From: Cryptomeria japonica | Lineage: Eukaryota > Streptophyta > Pinopsida > Cupressales > Cupressaceae | Direction: 5' to 3' | NCBI RefSeq assembly: GCF_030272615.1 | Contig: NC_081406.1 | Location: forward strand, 219,428,997-219,462,496 | DNA: 33,500 nt | Shown here: piece after piece, positions 11,186 to 21,389 of the stretch | How the letters are laid out: every line of letters begins with the position of its first letter | Position numbering within the stretch: position 1 is the stretch's first letter | The notes under the pieces: model-generated | What the model was told of the DNA's origin: nothing | Seen by the model: only the letters and a program-made list of their open reading frames with translations | Database searches by the model: none | Translations under genes and position numbers: made by a program

Positions 11186-11199
11186 TGGTATCAGAGTGG
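11186..11199 (+). other. E3 primer-binding site
   Basis: TGGTATCAGAGTGG starts two bases after the last LTR base and matches the initiator Met-tRNA site TGGTATCAGAG exactly over 11 bases. Confidence 0.88.
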
Positions 11200-11250
11200 T
11201 TTCCTGCCATCCTGTTGGGGAAGTCTCTTACTTTCAGAACATAGGGAAAG

Positions 11251-12002
11251 ATGGTCTTCGATAAATCCACTATTGATTTGATTCATGACTTGTATGATTT
11301 GTTGAGTGATCCAGAAATAAAACAAGGATTTCTAAGAATGTTTGGGAAGTAAAAAAGAATGGAAATGCTTCAAAATGATTCTCAGCCTACAAGTGATCAT
11401 GGGAAAAGAGAAAATTTGTTATCATGTGGGAGTCCTAAAGAAGATGAGACCATGTTTACAAGCTCACTTCCAACATGTGAGAGTTTGAATCAAAAGGAAT
11501 CACATATATCACCCTTGAGCCTTCAAGTTGATCGCAAAGAGGAAGAGAATGCAATCATGGATCGACCACTTAGAGATGTTGAAAGCATGACACAAAGTTA
11601 TGACAACAATTATGATTCTTGCAACAACAGTCATATTTCTTGGCCTAATCATGAGATAGCAACCATTTCTTGTGAGAATGATGATTGCGTGGAGTCACCT
11701 AATGCAGACACTCAAGTTTCGAGTGTTATTGACACAATAGGTGTTGTGGATTCAAGCCACAACAAGTTTGAGTTTGTACATTAGACCATGGAAAACAAAT
11801 CAGAAAACTTGTCTAATGGTGATGGTTCTAAGGATTGTTTGATAGATGCGCACATATCTATATGGATAGCAGACATGAGCATTGATATTGACAGATCAAT
11901 AGCCTCTAACATGTCATTCGAGCCATCCCAAGAAGTACATACCAATGGTACACTTGTTGAGGATGTGTGCAAAGTAGATAGCACACATGATAATGCTTAC
12001 CA
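11251..12002 (+). pseudogene. E3 internal protein frame, first part (interrupted by solo LTR)
   Basis: From ATG 11251 (MVFDKSTIDLIHDLYDLL) one frame runs to 12002 with only two stops (TAA 11350, TAG 11782), each one C-to-T step from a Gln codon. The product is polar and Ser/Asp/Glu rich, with no gag, zinc-knuckle or protease signature. The frame ends abruptly at the solo LTR boundary. When the LTR plus one TACCA copy is removed, the same frame continues at 16368 without a shift. The full original product would have been near 790 residues. I do not recognise the family. As in E2, the position directly after the primer site is where gag normally sits. Confidence 0.65.
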
Positions 12003-14768
12003 TGTGAGGCCCTACCCCGACTCAGCTTGACATTTTTAGTTATTTGCATATTGAGACTATTATGGATGCTTTATTTTATGCTTTATGGATTTAGAACCTA
12101 TATGACTCCATGATTTGGATCGCATTGACGCATATTGATGCTTCATTTTATGTATTTTGATTATGAAACTTTATATGTTGCTAGAATAGAATTACTTTGA
12201 AATGGTGAATGTCATTATTGGAATTGTAGGACTTCATTTTGATGATAGAAAAATGATGCTTATTTTATGAATGGTTCAATTTTGAGAATTATGATAATTG
12301 CTTATGTTGAATCAAATTTGAATGAATGAGATATTGAATGATTATTATCAAATGTATGAGTGTTTGGTGTGCAATGAAATCTATGTATTTAATTATGTAT
12401 AATTGTGATTATTTGGAATTACTAAATTGTTAATTGAGATGCATAGAAAAATTATCCATGTGACCATGGAATAAATATGGAGAACCAAACCTAGACCAAT
12501 GTACGTTTGTTAAGCCAGGGGTTGTCTATTTGGAGAGACAACACCCCATTTGTAATGTATTTTATTTGTGAAAGTAAATGATGCATGTGTGTTAATTTGA
12601 TTTTATGTAATTGTGTAAACCTACAAGAGACAAATTCCATGTGTGATTTTTATATTGTATTTTATTGTGTCACTTGACACATGTGATGATTAGTGTCATT
12701 GATTTTGACTTGTCTCTTGGAGGGAGTTTTGTTTCTACCAAAGCCATTCAAACAAATGAGTGTGGTCCCAAATTTTCCTTGGGTAGGGAGTCTTGGGAGT
12801 GGTCAACTCAGGCTTGACCCGTAGGTTAACTTCAGTTGGGTTTCTAAGGGGTTAAATGGACTCCTAGGGTTAGTTTTAGGGCTTTTCCAAAGGTCCAAAG
12901 GGTATACCTATGGGTTAGGGGTATTTTGTAACATGTGACTTCTCCCACGTGACTGTTTAGTCACCTCAAAAAGTGGTTTTCCCAAGGTGATCGAAAATTC
13001 AACTTAGAAGGTTCCTCCTAGGATAGACAACCTTCTCTTTTGATGTCAAACTCTCTTCCCCATTCTCACTCACCTTTTGCCTTTCCAGTTTTAGTAATAT
13101 GTAAGAGGTTGGGAAGAGCAACCAATGGGAACTCTCACCTCACCCAAGGGGCTGGGAAGTGTGTGAGAGGCCTTCTTAGGCAAGGATTAGGGACTTAGTG
13201 AGTAATCACCCACTCCATTGTTGGAGATTATGCATTGTTTTGAAAATTAGTTGTAGGATAGAATTTTGGTGAAGGGTTGGTGGAGAGTTTGTGTGGATTT
13301 GGGCAGCTCATCCCCAACTAAGTCTAACATACCTATTGGCAGATTAAGGTTGGTTTTATTTCCTTTTTGTTTATGTTGTTTATGTTGTTTTTTTTGAAAG
13401 AAAAAAATGCTTGTTGAAAGAGATGTGTATATGTAATTCATTGTAGGAGAAAAATGTAAGTTTTCATTTCTATGTTCTTGTTTATGTGTTCTTATTTTGG
13501 GAGTGTCCAAGACCTCCTACTCTTGGGAGAGTAGGATGGTCTTGGGGTGGAAGAAGTATGACAGCCTTGGGTGAGAGGCTCTCCTTAAGGAGAGTGATCT
13601 CAAGGGTGTCCTTTGTGACCCTTGCTGCATAGCCTTGTGTATGCATTTGGGGGTCACAAGGGGAGAAAATATGGCCTTTGTGCCTTTGGGGGGGCATAAG
13701 GTGTGGAGATGAATCTTTTGTTATATTTTGTATGGCCATGAGGTGGCTTGAGTTGTAATTTGGCTTGCAATCTCCCCAATGGTACTTGGTCCACTTCCAC
13801 CCATGGAAAGTTCATCACAAGTTGTGGTGAGAGTGTAGCTTGGGATGGGAAAATGCATTTTGAGTGTTTGCTTTTGTTGTTGTGTTGTTTGCTTGTAACC
13901 TGTCTAGTGCTTGGTTCTCCAAGCTCGGGGGTGGCTTCTAGTAAGCCTAGGCTGGGAGGTGAGCTCTCCATGGTCAAGTTGTGTGTTATTGCAGGTTGCT
14001 TAGAATGGAAAAGAAAAGAGGAAGAGCTTTGCTGCTGTTTTGTGTTGTAGAAAAGTTTAAAAGAAAAAAACAAAAATGTATTTAATATTGTAGCTTGTAT
14101 AAAAAAATAGAGAGCTATGGCTGTATTTAATTTCCAAAAGAAAAGAAATGTATTATTTTATTCATATTCCTATGGAAGGGAAATATTTGTTGGGTTTTCA
14201 AACCCATTTGTATTTACATTTGCTAAAGAAATATATTTTTCCTACTTTGGTTAGTTTTGTAAAAAGAAAGATGAAATGTATTAGCTTGTATTTAAATCTT
14301 CATGTTTTTGATAAAAAAAGATGTTGTTGGAATTATGTTTATTTTGCAAATAAATTAATTTTGCTTCTACATATTCATTTATGTTTATTTATGCTGCTGC
14401 AATAAAAATAAATCTGTCATTTATATTTTTCCATTTAATGCAGAAAATAAATCGTATTGTAGTAGCTTATTTTTATCAAAAAAAAATTAGCATTTAGTTT
14501 TAGTTTTATTTTGTTTACCAAAAAGGATTATATTTGGAGATGGTTGTTAGAATGCATTATTAGTTACAGAATGCTTGAAACAAATAAACCATATAGTTAT
14601 CTTATATTCCTCTAAACTAGGTCTAGTAAGCTAAGGAGATAATTAGTTTTGAGTTTTGTAAATAAAAAAAAATATGGGCAAAATTTAAAGTCTATTTATT
14701 GACAAACTAACAAAGTATATTAATTCCATTTTATGCTGCAAACCATTTATTAGTTTTCTGCATGTTAT

Positions 14769-14771
<3 letters not shown>

Positions 14772-14856
<85 letters not shown>
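14772..14856. repeat. (AT)n(AC)n compound microsatellite
   Basis: About 29 AT units followed by about 13 CA units, inside the solo LTR. Smaller AT runs lie at 14921-14939 and 15692-15720. Confidence 0.95.
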
Positions 14857-14994
14857 TTAAAATACATTAACCTAGGAACTTAAATACCTCCTAAGCAAAA
14901 TGATATAAATATATATCTACATATATATATATATATATAATGAGAAAAAATATTATAAAAAAAAAATATAATAAAAAAAATAATATCACCATGT

Positions 14995-15213
14995 TCGGTG
15001 AAGGCCGAACCCCTGTGTGCACAGGGGACGACACGACCGTGTCTTCACTGTGATTACTCACAGTGGACGGCTCGGCGCCGCCACTGTGGGTAACCACAGT
15101 GGACGGCATCGGGTCCCCCACTATGGGTAACCACAGTGGTGGTGGCTCCCGGCCCGCCACTATGTTTATCCACAGTGGACGGCACTCGGCCGCACTGTGG
15201 GTAAGCACAGTGG
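14995..15213. repeat. Array of stem-loops in a GC-rich island of the solo LTR
   Basis: Seven inverted repeats follow one another: TTCGG/CCGAA (14995-15009), CCCCTGTG/CACAGGGG (15010-15027), then five related hairpins at 15046-15065, 15081-15102, 15118-15139, 15157-15178 and 15192-15213. The five share arms of the form CCACTGTGG/CCACAGTGG around a GTAA-type loop and recur every 35-39 bp. The spacers are GC-rich (GACGGC and similar), in strong contrast to the AT-rich surroundings. Function is unknown; RNA structure or a protein-binding array are both possible. Confidence 0.85.
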
Positions 15214-15455
15214 TGCCCAGGGGAAACTCCCGCCACCGCCGATCACTCTTTTTTATGGCCGTTCACCAATTTTAGCTGCCGTCTCCTTTGGCCACTCGGC
15301 TCTCTCCACTATTTCGCTCTTCGGCTCTACCAGGGGTTAGAGCTCGGGCTGCCACGTCCGTACCTGCACACACACACTCACAAAAAAAAGAAACATACAC
15401 ACACACAACACACACACACAAAAAAGAAAAGTACGAATGTTTATTCTTACACACA

Positions 15456-15484
15456 TGCCCTAACCCTAATTTCGGGTTAGGGCA
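15456..15484. repeat. Telomere-motif palindrome in the solo LTR
   Basis: TGCCCTAACCC and GGGTTAGGGCA form an 11-bp perfect stem with a 7-base loop. The arms resemble plant telomere repeats, but one hairpin is not a telomere array. Confidence 0.8.
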
Positions 15485-15687
15485 AACACACATAGACTTT
15501 AAAATAAGATATGTGTGGGTTTTATGGGTTATTTTTATATAAGATAAAATGTGCCTCCTTTTCTCTTATAGTTATATTCTTTTGATAAAAAAAAAGAAAA
15601 GAAAAATAAATATATATATGAGTGTCTAGTTAAAATGTGTATTTAGATGTATTTATAAAAAAGGAAAATATGGGAATAGATTCAGTT

Positions 15688-15720
<33 letters not shown>

Positions 15721-16340
15721 GATAAAACAAAATATAAAGGTAAAATTTCATATTATAATATAGAATCGAAGGATATATTTTTGCTCGAAAAAAAAAAAAA
15801 TACCTTGTTAATATTTATCCTGAGTGAAATTAATTATATTATATGGGCCAAGCATTAAGTCCCCTTTATAGGGTAAAATTTCATTATGGACCCCATTAAA
15901 CCCTTTAATCAAATTTTAGACAAATTACGTATATTGTTATAAATGACTCAAATTTACTTAATTCTAAGAGCTAGGACAAATTTATTCGGACCTTAGGTAA
16001 TCAAAGAACTATAAGAGATTATTGGACAATTAATTTTAAACCCTAAATAGATAAAGAACTATAGAAGATCATTAAGGCTCCCTATCAATTAATTTTGGGG
16101 TTATATATTAAGTCTCAGATTATTTGCTAAGAGAGTTTAATTATTTATAATGAATGATTAGTGAAAACTCTTTTGGAGAAATATTAGCTCGCTTATATCA
16201 TATATTATTTATCACCTAATTAATTTAATTGTTTGATTCACTCAAAACATAGTTAAGACCAAACTAGTTTTGCATTATTTTTATTAAGTTAGTCGTACTA
16301 GGTTAAGTATTTAAAAAAAAAAAATTATTATTCCATTTGT

Positions 16341-16356
16341 GCCCAAAAGTTTGGGC
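16341..16356. repeat. Terminal palindrome of the solo LTR
   Basis: GCCCAAAAGTTTGGGC sits six bases before the LTR end CATGACA. Inverted repeats next to LTR ends may matter for integration or 3' processing; here only the structure is seen. Confidence 0.75.
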
Positions 16357-16367
16357 ATGACATACCA

Positions 16368-17996
16368 CTCAGTGAACAATGGTGACTCCGCCTCTTACTA
16401 GAGTGCAGATTGCAAACCAGGGAATTTGAATGGAAGTGATAAGTTCCAGGGTTCTCACCATTTAGCAAGGCAACTGAAGGTGAATGAAGATATGATAGCT
16501 TCGGCCTTGGAAGACTTCAATGTTGCTCAACAATTGGTTGCACATTATTGTTGGACTCCTGGTATATATGATCACTTGGATGGTGGGCTCTCCCTTACAG
16601 AGTTTTAGTCACTTAGACATGTCGTTGGGGTAATGCAGAATCATTACCTACAATATCTCCTTATGCTTGATGGTATCTATTATGATGCATTGAGGGGGAA
16701 GGAAGAGGAGGTTGACAAGGTCACCCATGAGCTAGAGGTGACTATGGACTCACTGTGGAGTGCCCAGTTGGCCCTTCACGAGTCGCAGTCATGATTGGAG
16801 GATCTTACCGTGGAGTTGATTCGGGCACAGTCTCCACCAGTTGCCGATATAGCATACTCTTCACCATCTATGGATACAGTACATTCTTCTACAACAACTC
16901 GTGATGATCTTATATCCACGGATTATGGTTGTGAGTAGGTTGAGGATGTGGCTACACCTATCATAGTTACAGGTGCAATTGACACAGATGGGATGATTGT
17001 GTCTATTGAGAGAAGCAAAGAACCACATGCTGCACCAGGTTCTCTTGTAGTTACATCCACCATAGGTGTTGATGGTGATGAGTCAGATGACGAGGGTTAT
17101 ATTTAGAACTATGACAATCATCCATTGACCGAGCTGGCAGATTTTTATCATGACCACATAGGGAGGAGTACTCATCACTTCTTTTTTGATCCACACACAG
17201 AGGATTTGATGATGCATCGGTGTGGATTGGCTCCGGGGTCGTATCATCCTTTGTGGGATGGGTACTCACCATCTTCATTAGATGGGAACAGTAGTTGCAA
17301 GTATTTGACTCCATCTTCGGTAGTGAATCACTTGCAGAGTTAGCACATCCATAGGAGTCTAGCAGGGGTTGGAGATAGTTGCGATGTTGCAAACACTTTC
17401 CATGATTCGTATCTCCTCGTAGTAGATGGATGTGAGTTCAGTCCTCTTTGGGACCCGAGTAATGGCAAGGTTAACATTGTTGTTTGGATGAGTCCCATTG
17501 GTAGGCTTCACCATTTTTTCCATGATAAAGTTGAGATTAGAGTTGAGCAACAAAAGCTTGAGGATGTTCTTCTTGGTAGGCTTATATTCAGAGTTTTGGA
17601 CCCTTCCAGTGCATCAAGATTTTAGATAGGACTCACGGGGAGTTTTCAGCAATGTAGATGGTGAGGAGTGCATACAAATTCACATTTGATCCTCATGTAC
17701 ATGACTTATTTTGGATGCATAATTCAGGGGCACACATGATGGACAGTTTGTTTGATAGCTCACTTTGTATAGAGATGGGAAGCAAGTGTGGTCAGTCTCT
17801 TGACTTGCTTCTCCTTGAGGCTTGTACTCGTGTGACACTTGATGGCAAGGATGAGTTGATTCAGCAAGTTTAGCTTGATGTGTTGGTGTTACAGGAGTCG
17901 TTTGATGATGGTAGGGACATTGCACAAGTCTTCACTTGGGATCCAGGTGGGGAAATTTATTTGCAGTCAAGATTGCTTGGGGACAAGCAATTTTAG
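16368..17996 (+). pseudogene. E3 internal protein frame, second part
   Basis: The frame of 11251-12002 continues here after removal of the solo LTR and stays open apart from stops at 16399, 16606, 16792, 16936, 17104 and 17341. One base shift between about 17598 and 17612 (a CCCTTCC stretch) moves it to the next frame, which runs to the purine tract with TAG at 17655 and 17871. All but one of these stops are TAG (the other is TGA), explained by C-to-T in CAG or CGA. Two stretches share a pattern, HHFFFDPHTEDLMMHRCG (about 17173-17226) and YKFTFDPHVHDLFWMHNSG (about 17673-17729), suggesting an internal duplication with motif F-x-F-D-P-H-x-x-D-L. No retroviral domain is visible and I do not recognise the family. 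Confidence 0.65.
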
Positions 17997-18007
17997 GAGG
18001 GACAGAC
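17995..18007 (+). other. E3 polypurine tract
   Basis: AGGAGGGACAGAC directly precedes the LTR-type start TGTAATGCCC. Confidence 0.75.
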
Positions 18008-18586
18008 TGTAATGCCCTCTTTTTAGCTCATTCCTATTCCAAAGTGATTAGCCTATCATTTCGACCCTCGTAGGCTAATAATTGTGGATAGAGGGTCTTC
18101 TCTTAAAGTGGGCCCCCAATATATTTTAAATGCACTTTAAATAATTGACTTCATAATTTATTAAATAACTGCCTCATAATAAAGTCAATTAGATATTTAA
18201 ATGTTGTGCATTATTAAATTAATTAATTAATTATTATTATTAATAAAAATGCCATAACTTCCACAATAATGCATATAATTCAATTTCATCTGCTCTAGGA
18301 GGTAACCCACTACATCCACTATGCGTCCAACCGCCTTACTAAAAATAGTAAGGCTCCCTCTCTAACATCCACTGACTTACTATAAATACTAAGTATAGCA
18401 AATGAAGTCCAAATGAAGCCAAACGAACATCAAAATGAAACATACCGATTACTGGAAAAGACAAGAACCTTTGTTGACCAAGTCTCTACCTCATAAGACC
18501 CTCTATCCATAATTATTAGCCTACGAGGGTTAGAATGATAGGCTAATCACTCCAAAATAGGAATGAACTAAAAAGGGGACATTATA
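18008..18586. repeat. E3 right end: head-to-head LTR palindrome
   Basis: The first 92 bp (18008-18099) start TGTAATGCCCTC and end GAGGGTCTT. The last 92 bp (18495-18586) are their inverted copy, about 89 percent identical, ending GACATTATA. Between them, 18100-18263 is the inverse of the E3 5' LTR segment 9901-10057. Read on the minus strand, 18586 down to 18100 is therefore the first ~490 bp of the LTR, joined head-on to a 92-bp plus-strand LTR start. An alternative reading is a 579-bp foldback or MITE element with 92-bp inverted ends, but no clear target duplication is seen (GAC versus GAT). Confidence 0.75.
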
Positions 18587-18680
18587 GATACAATAATTCA
18601 TCTTGTTCTCTTTGGTATGAGTGCCTCGTCAAAATATACAAAATAAGACATACAGTGAGTAGCTAATGCCTTGATAATTA
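18587..18680. repeat. Dispersed repeat, copy A (right remainder) with 20-bp flanking duplicate
   Basis: 18587-18606 repeats the 20 bp at 9884-9903. After it, homology to copy B resumes (GGTATGAGTG, GAGTAGCTAATGC) and fades near 18680 / 32542. This shows E3 sits inside copy A. Confidence 0.82.
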
Positions 18681-19489
18681 AAAAAATTGTACAAATTATG
18701 AGTTACTTTTGTTAGTTGTTCTAATTGATTGCCTAAGAAAATTTTATAAAGTAGCCATGTTCAATTATTAAGTTCTTGAATCAATGATCAATTGACAAGA
18801 AATAATTTATCTTTTACTTTTTAGGCTTTGCAAAACCTATTTGGGTTCCCCTTAACAATATCTATTGATTTCATCTTATTATGACTAGATATTGCAAACT
18901 GCAGACATGTTCTCAAATAAGAATATACCAAGGAAATGTAAGTTTTTTCTTAAATTAGCTTCATTCTTGGAAATCGAACAAAAATCAACTTTAAGAATAT
19001 ATTCTAACTTAACCTACTCCTAAAACAAGATGAAATTAAAAGGATTTGATATTTGAATATTGTTTTTAACTAAGAATGTATTACTTAGAGGATTGGTGCC
19101 TATCCTAGAGCTACAAAGTCAAATTACAGAAAATATTTCTATCCTTCTAACAAATTAACTCATACCCATGGATCTTTACATTAATGCCTCACATTAATGA
19201 ATCCTCTATATGTAAAATCATAAAATTCTTCTTTAAAAATTCATAACAGACTCAAAAGTATCATGAAGCATTTAAAGCATTTTATTCTCTCCTTGAAAGA
19301 AACCGATAAACAAAACACACATCACAAAACATTGCAAAGATGAGTCTAGAATACCCTTGATATTTTGTATTCATATAAATTCTAAATATATATTATGGAG
19401 ACAATTATTTAATAACTTATTTCCTTCTATTCATATTTGATTTCATAGTTTGCTATACAAATTTGAACAAATACGAACTCCACACACAC
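18681..19489. other. AT-rich spacer
   Basis: No gene, RNA or repeat that I can support. Open frames are short and look random. Confidence 0.55.
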
Positions 19490-19960
19490 GCCATAACTCG
19501 ATAAGGGGTTCATTGGCGAACTATGCGGCAGTTTGGGTGGGCCCGGGGTGGGTGGGAGTAGGAGACTAAGGGCCCTACTATTAGAAAGGGCGAATAGTAG
19601 GGCCAACCAAATAGTAGGGCTGAGTGTGGGGTTGGGTGGGGGGCTAAATGGGGGCAAGCGTGTGTGGGGGGCATAGCATGGCTTACTCTAGTAGGTTAAT
19701 TAATGAAGGGCTACGACCCCCCCCTTCAGAATAGTAGGGCTTGGCGAATAGTAGGGGCCCTCCCACAATGAATAAAGAGGGGGGATCACCACTTAACGTA
19801 GCGTTTCTTGATTATATATGCAACATGCCCCCCCTACTATGTCGAAGGGCTAGCAAGCTAATTAATTAAGGCAATTCCTTATTCTAGCTTATTGTAGCGG
19901 GTTGATTAATTGACTAATTAATAAAGTGGGAGGGAATCATAGTTGTTCTCCCCCATGGAC
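19490..19960. repeat. GC-rich block with scattered ATAGTAGGGC motifs
   Basis: Compositionally unlike its flanks, with runs of G and C. GAATAGTAGGG or AAATAGTAGGG occurs at 19592, 19609, 19729 and 19745, and the inverse CCCTACTAT at about 19573 and 19832. The first two form a hairpin, GGCCCTACTATT / AATAGTAGGGCC, around a short loop (19571-19604). GGTTAATTAATG and TTAATTAA phrases alternate with these motifs. I cannot tell whether it is organelle-derived DNA, a transposon remnant or a local satellite. Confidence 0.6.
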
Positions 19961-20580
19961 TATCTTCTATAAAATCCGAACTTGACACAAGAACAAAATT
20001 GCCTACCCAAAATTGAAGTTCAAAACCCTTTACAAATGACCTTGATTTCCCTTTTATAGAACAAGGGAGCAAACAGGCTCTGGGCCATGTACGTGTGTCA
20101 TATATTCATTTGACAAATTCATAATCAAAATAATATGCCAAAAGCCATCTTTTAGATACAAGAAGATAAAAGAACATTCTCCATTGCCAGAAGGCATGTT
20201 GGAATCGTCAAAGAAGCAAATTTTTTGAGGAAGATTCCCCACCCTCTAAACTAATTTGGTGGAAGTTGAACTAAAATAACTGTATAAAATGAGCATGTGA
20301 CTACAAAATAATGAATTGACATGGAATTTCAATCAAATAACAATTGACTGGAATGTAGATTGAATGTGACTTCATCTCATTTCATATTGAAATTGGAGGA
20401 GCCTGTGATTGGATGACTTACCAAAACATATCCACTAAATGACAAATTGAAATGCAAATCATATTTGTATTTGCTTCATTTCACCAAAATTTGAAACAAG
20501 TGGATTGCTGAGGTGACAATTGTGGGACCTTATGTGATGGTTGAGTTGACATGCAATCCAATTTTGTAGACTTCTTCATC
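19961..20580. other. AT-rich spacer
   Basis: No supported gene. A 62-codon minus-strand frame at 20054-20242 has no recognisable motif and looks like chance. Confidence 0.5.
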
Positions 20581-20880
20581 TTATAAGGTAAAGATGTCAT
20601 CCATCCTGATATAATTGACAAGGGCAATATTCTTATGGTACTCATCTCCCAATAATGCACTTAAGACTAGCACAATTTCAATCAGTCTAAACTCCATCTT
20701 TGAAATATTATCCAAGTAGGTGCTTAATTTGTCAATACTCTTCTCCACCTCAACATTTATATCTTCAAAAATGGGACCAAGGTTGTTCTTGATATTTGTT
20801 CTCCATTCTACAATCTCCTTAAGATTCCTCAATTATGAGAGATATTTAGCTATGGAGCCAAGTAGGTTTCAAGATTCTCT
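20581..20880 (-). pseudogene. Possible gene fragment with coiled-coil-like composition
   Basis: A minus-strand frame begins near 20880 (SIAKYLS), passes one TAA that is a C-to-T step from CAA, and continues as LRNLKEIVEWRTNIKNNL down to 20581, about 95 residues in all. It is rich in Leu, Ile, Lys and Glu, with heptad-like spacing, suggesting a helical protein. I recognise no family. It has no start or end that I can define and could be a retroelement gag fragment or chance. Confidence 0.3.
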
Positions 20881-20929
20881 TTACTTGCTTAGAAAGTCCC
20901 TAATCAACATCATCACCAAGCTAAAATAA

Positions 20930-21292
20930 TACCTTTCTAACAAATTGATTTGCACATATTTTGTGTTAAGCACATATTTCTCTCATCTCTTATCATTTTT
21001 TAGCATGATTTGTTTGGAAACTAGTGCATCATGCCGATGTTTGCATGTAGTGTTAGTTTCTTGTGATATTTTAACATTCAAAGGTTATTTATGAGCATTT
21101 TACCACTTTTCACATACCCAAGTCATTGGAATCTGCCCAAGATGGCTTGTAACAACTTAACAACCCTTTATTTCCCTCTACTCCTCACTTTTAAATCGAT
21201 ATTTTCACTACACGCAATCTCTTAAATTTTCTACAATCTCTCTTAGTTCTCTCTTGCAATCTTTCTAGCAATATCTTGTGTTCTCTTGGATT

Positions 21293-21294
<2 letters not shown>
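20930..21294. other. AT-rich spacer
   Basis: Nothing supported; pyrimidine-rich towards 21290, leading into the microsatellite. Confidence 0.5.

Positions 21295-21388
<94 letters not shown>
21295..21388. repeat. (TC)n(CA)n compound microsatellite
   Basis: About 16 TC units run directly into about 31 CA units. A likely polymorphic marker site. Confidence 0.96.

Positions 21389-21389
<1 letters not shown>

Larger units (their letters stand above)
12003..16362 (+). mobile_element. Solo LTR, 4360 bp, of a large LTR retrotransposon
   Basis: It begins TGTGAGGCCCTACCCC and ends TTTGGGCATGACA. The target duplication TACCA is perfect on both sides (11998-12002 and 16363-16367). No second copy of its start or end lies inside, and no RT or integrase motif is seen, so it is a single LTR left by recombination between two. 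LTRs this long are known in some plant Gypsy lineages such as Ogre/Tat; membership here is inferred only from size. The strand is nominal, chosen from TGTGAGGCCC as the 5' end. It contains three AT/AC microsatellites, a GC-rich run of hairpins and two other strong palindromes. Confidence 0.86.
9901..18586 (+). mobile_element. E3: rearranged LTR retrotransposon with nested solo LTR
   Basis: This insert interrupts dispersed repeat copy A. Copy B lacks it and reads straight through the same point near 32462-32475. In order it holds a 5'-truncated LTR (9902-11184), a Met-tRNA primer site, a long decayed reading frame, a 4360-bp solo LTR nested in that frame, a purine tract, the first 92 bp of a 3' LTR, and then an inverted copy of the first ~490 bp of the same LTR. 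The interior shows no gag, protease, RT or integrase motif. The left end lacks roughly the first 320 bp of LTR. Interpretation as one LTR element follows from the primer site, purine tract and LTR ends; the mechanism behind the inverted right end is inference. Confidence 0.78.

Noticed and set aside
13654-14073. 139-codon minus frame and the 100-codon plus frame overlapping it in the solo LTR
   Set aside because: They overlap each other, have no motif, and lie inside an LTR; more likely chance.
14685-14867. Open frame coding for alternating Tyr-Ile and Cys-Val
   Set aside because: It is a translation of the (AT)n(AC)n microsatellite.
16378-16391. AATGGTGACTCCGCC after the solo LTR end, resembling the GGCGACTCCGCTGGGG primer site of Tat/Ogre elements
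   Set aside because: The perfect TACCA duplication on both sides and the in-frame continuation of the E3 reading frame show that this is E3 coding sequence, not the interior of the solo LTR's element.
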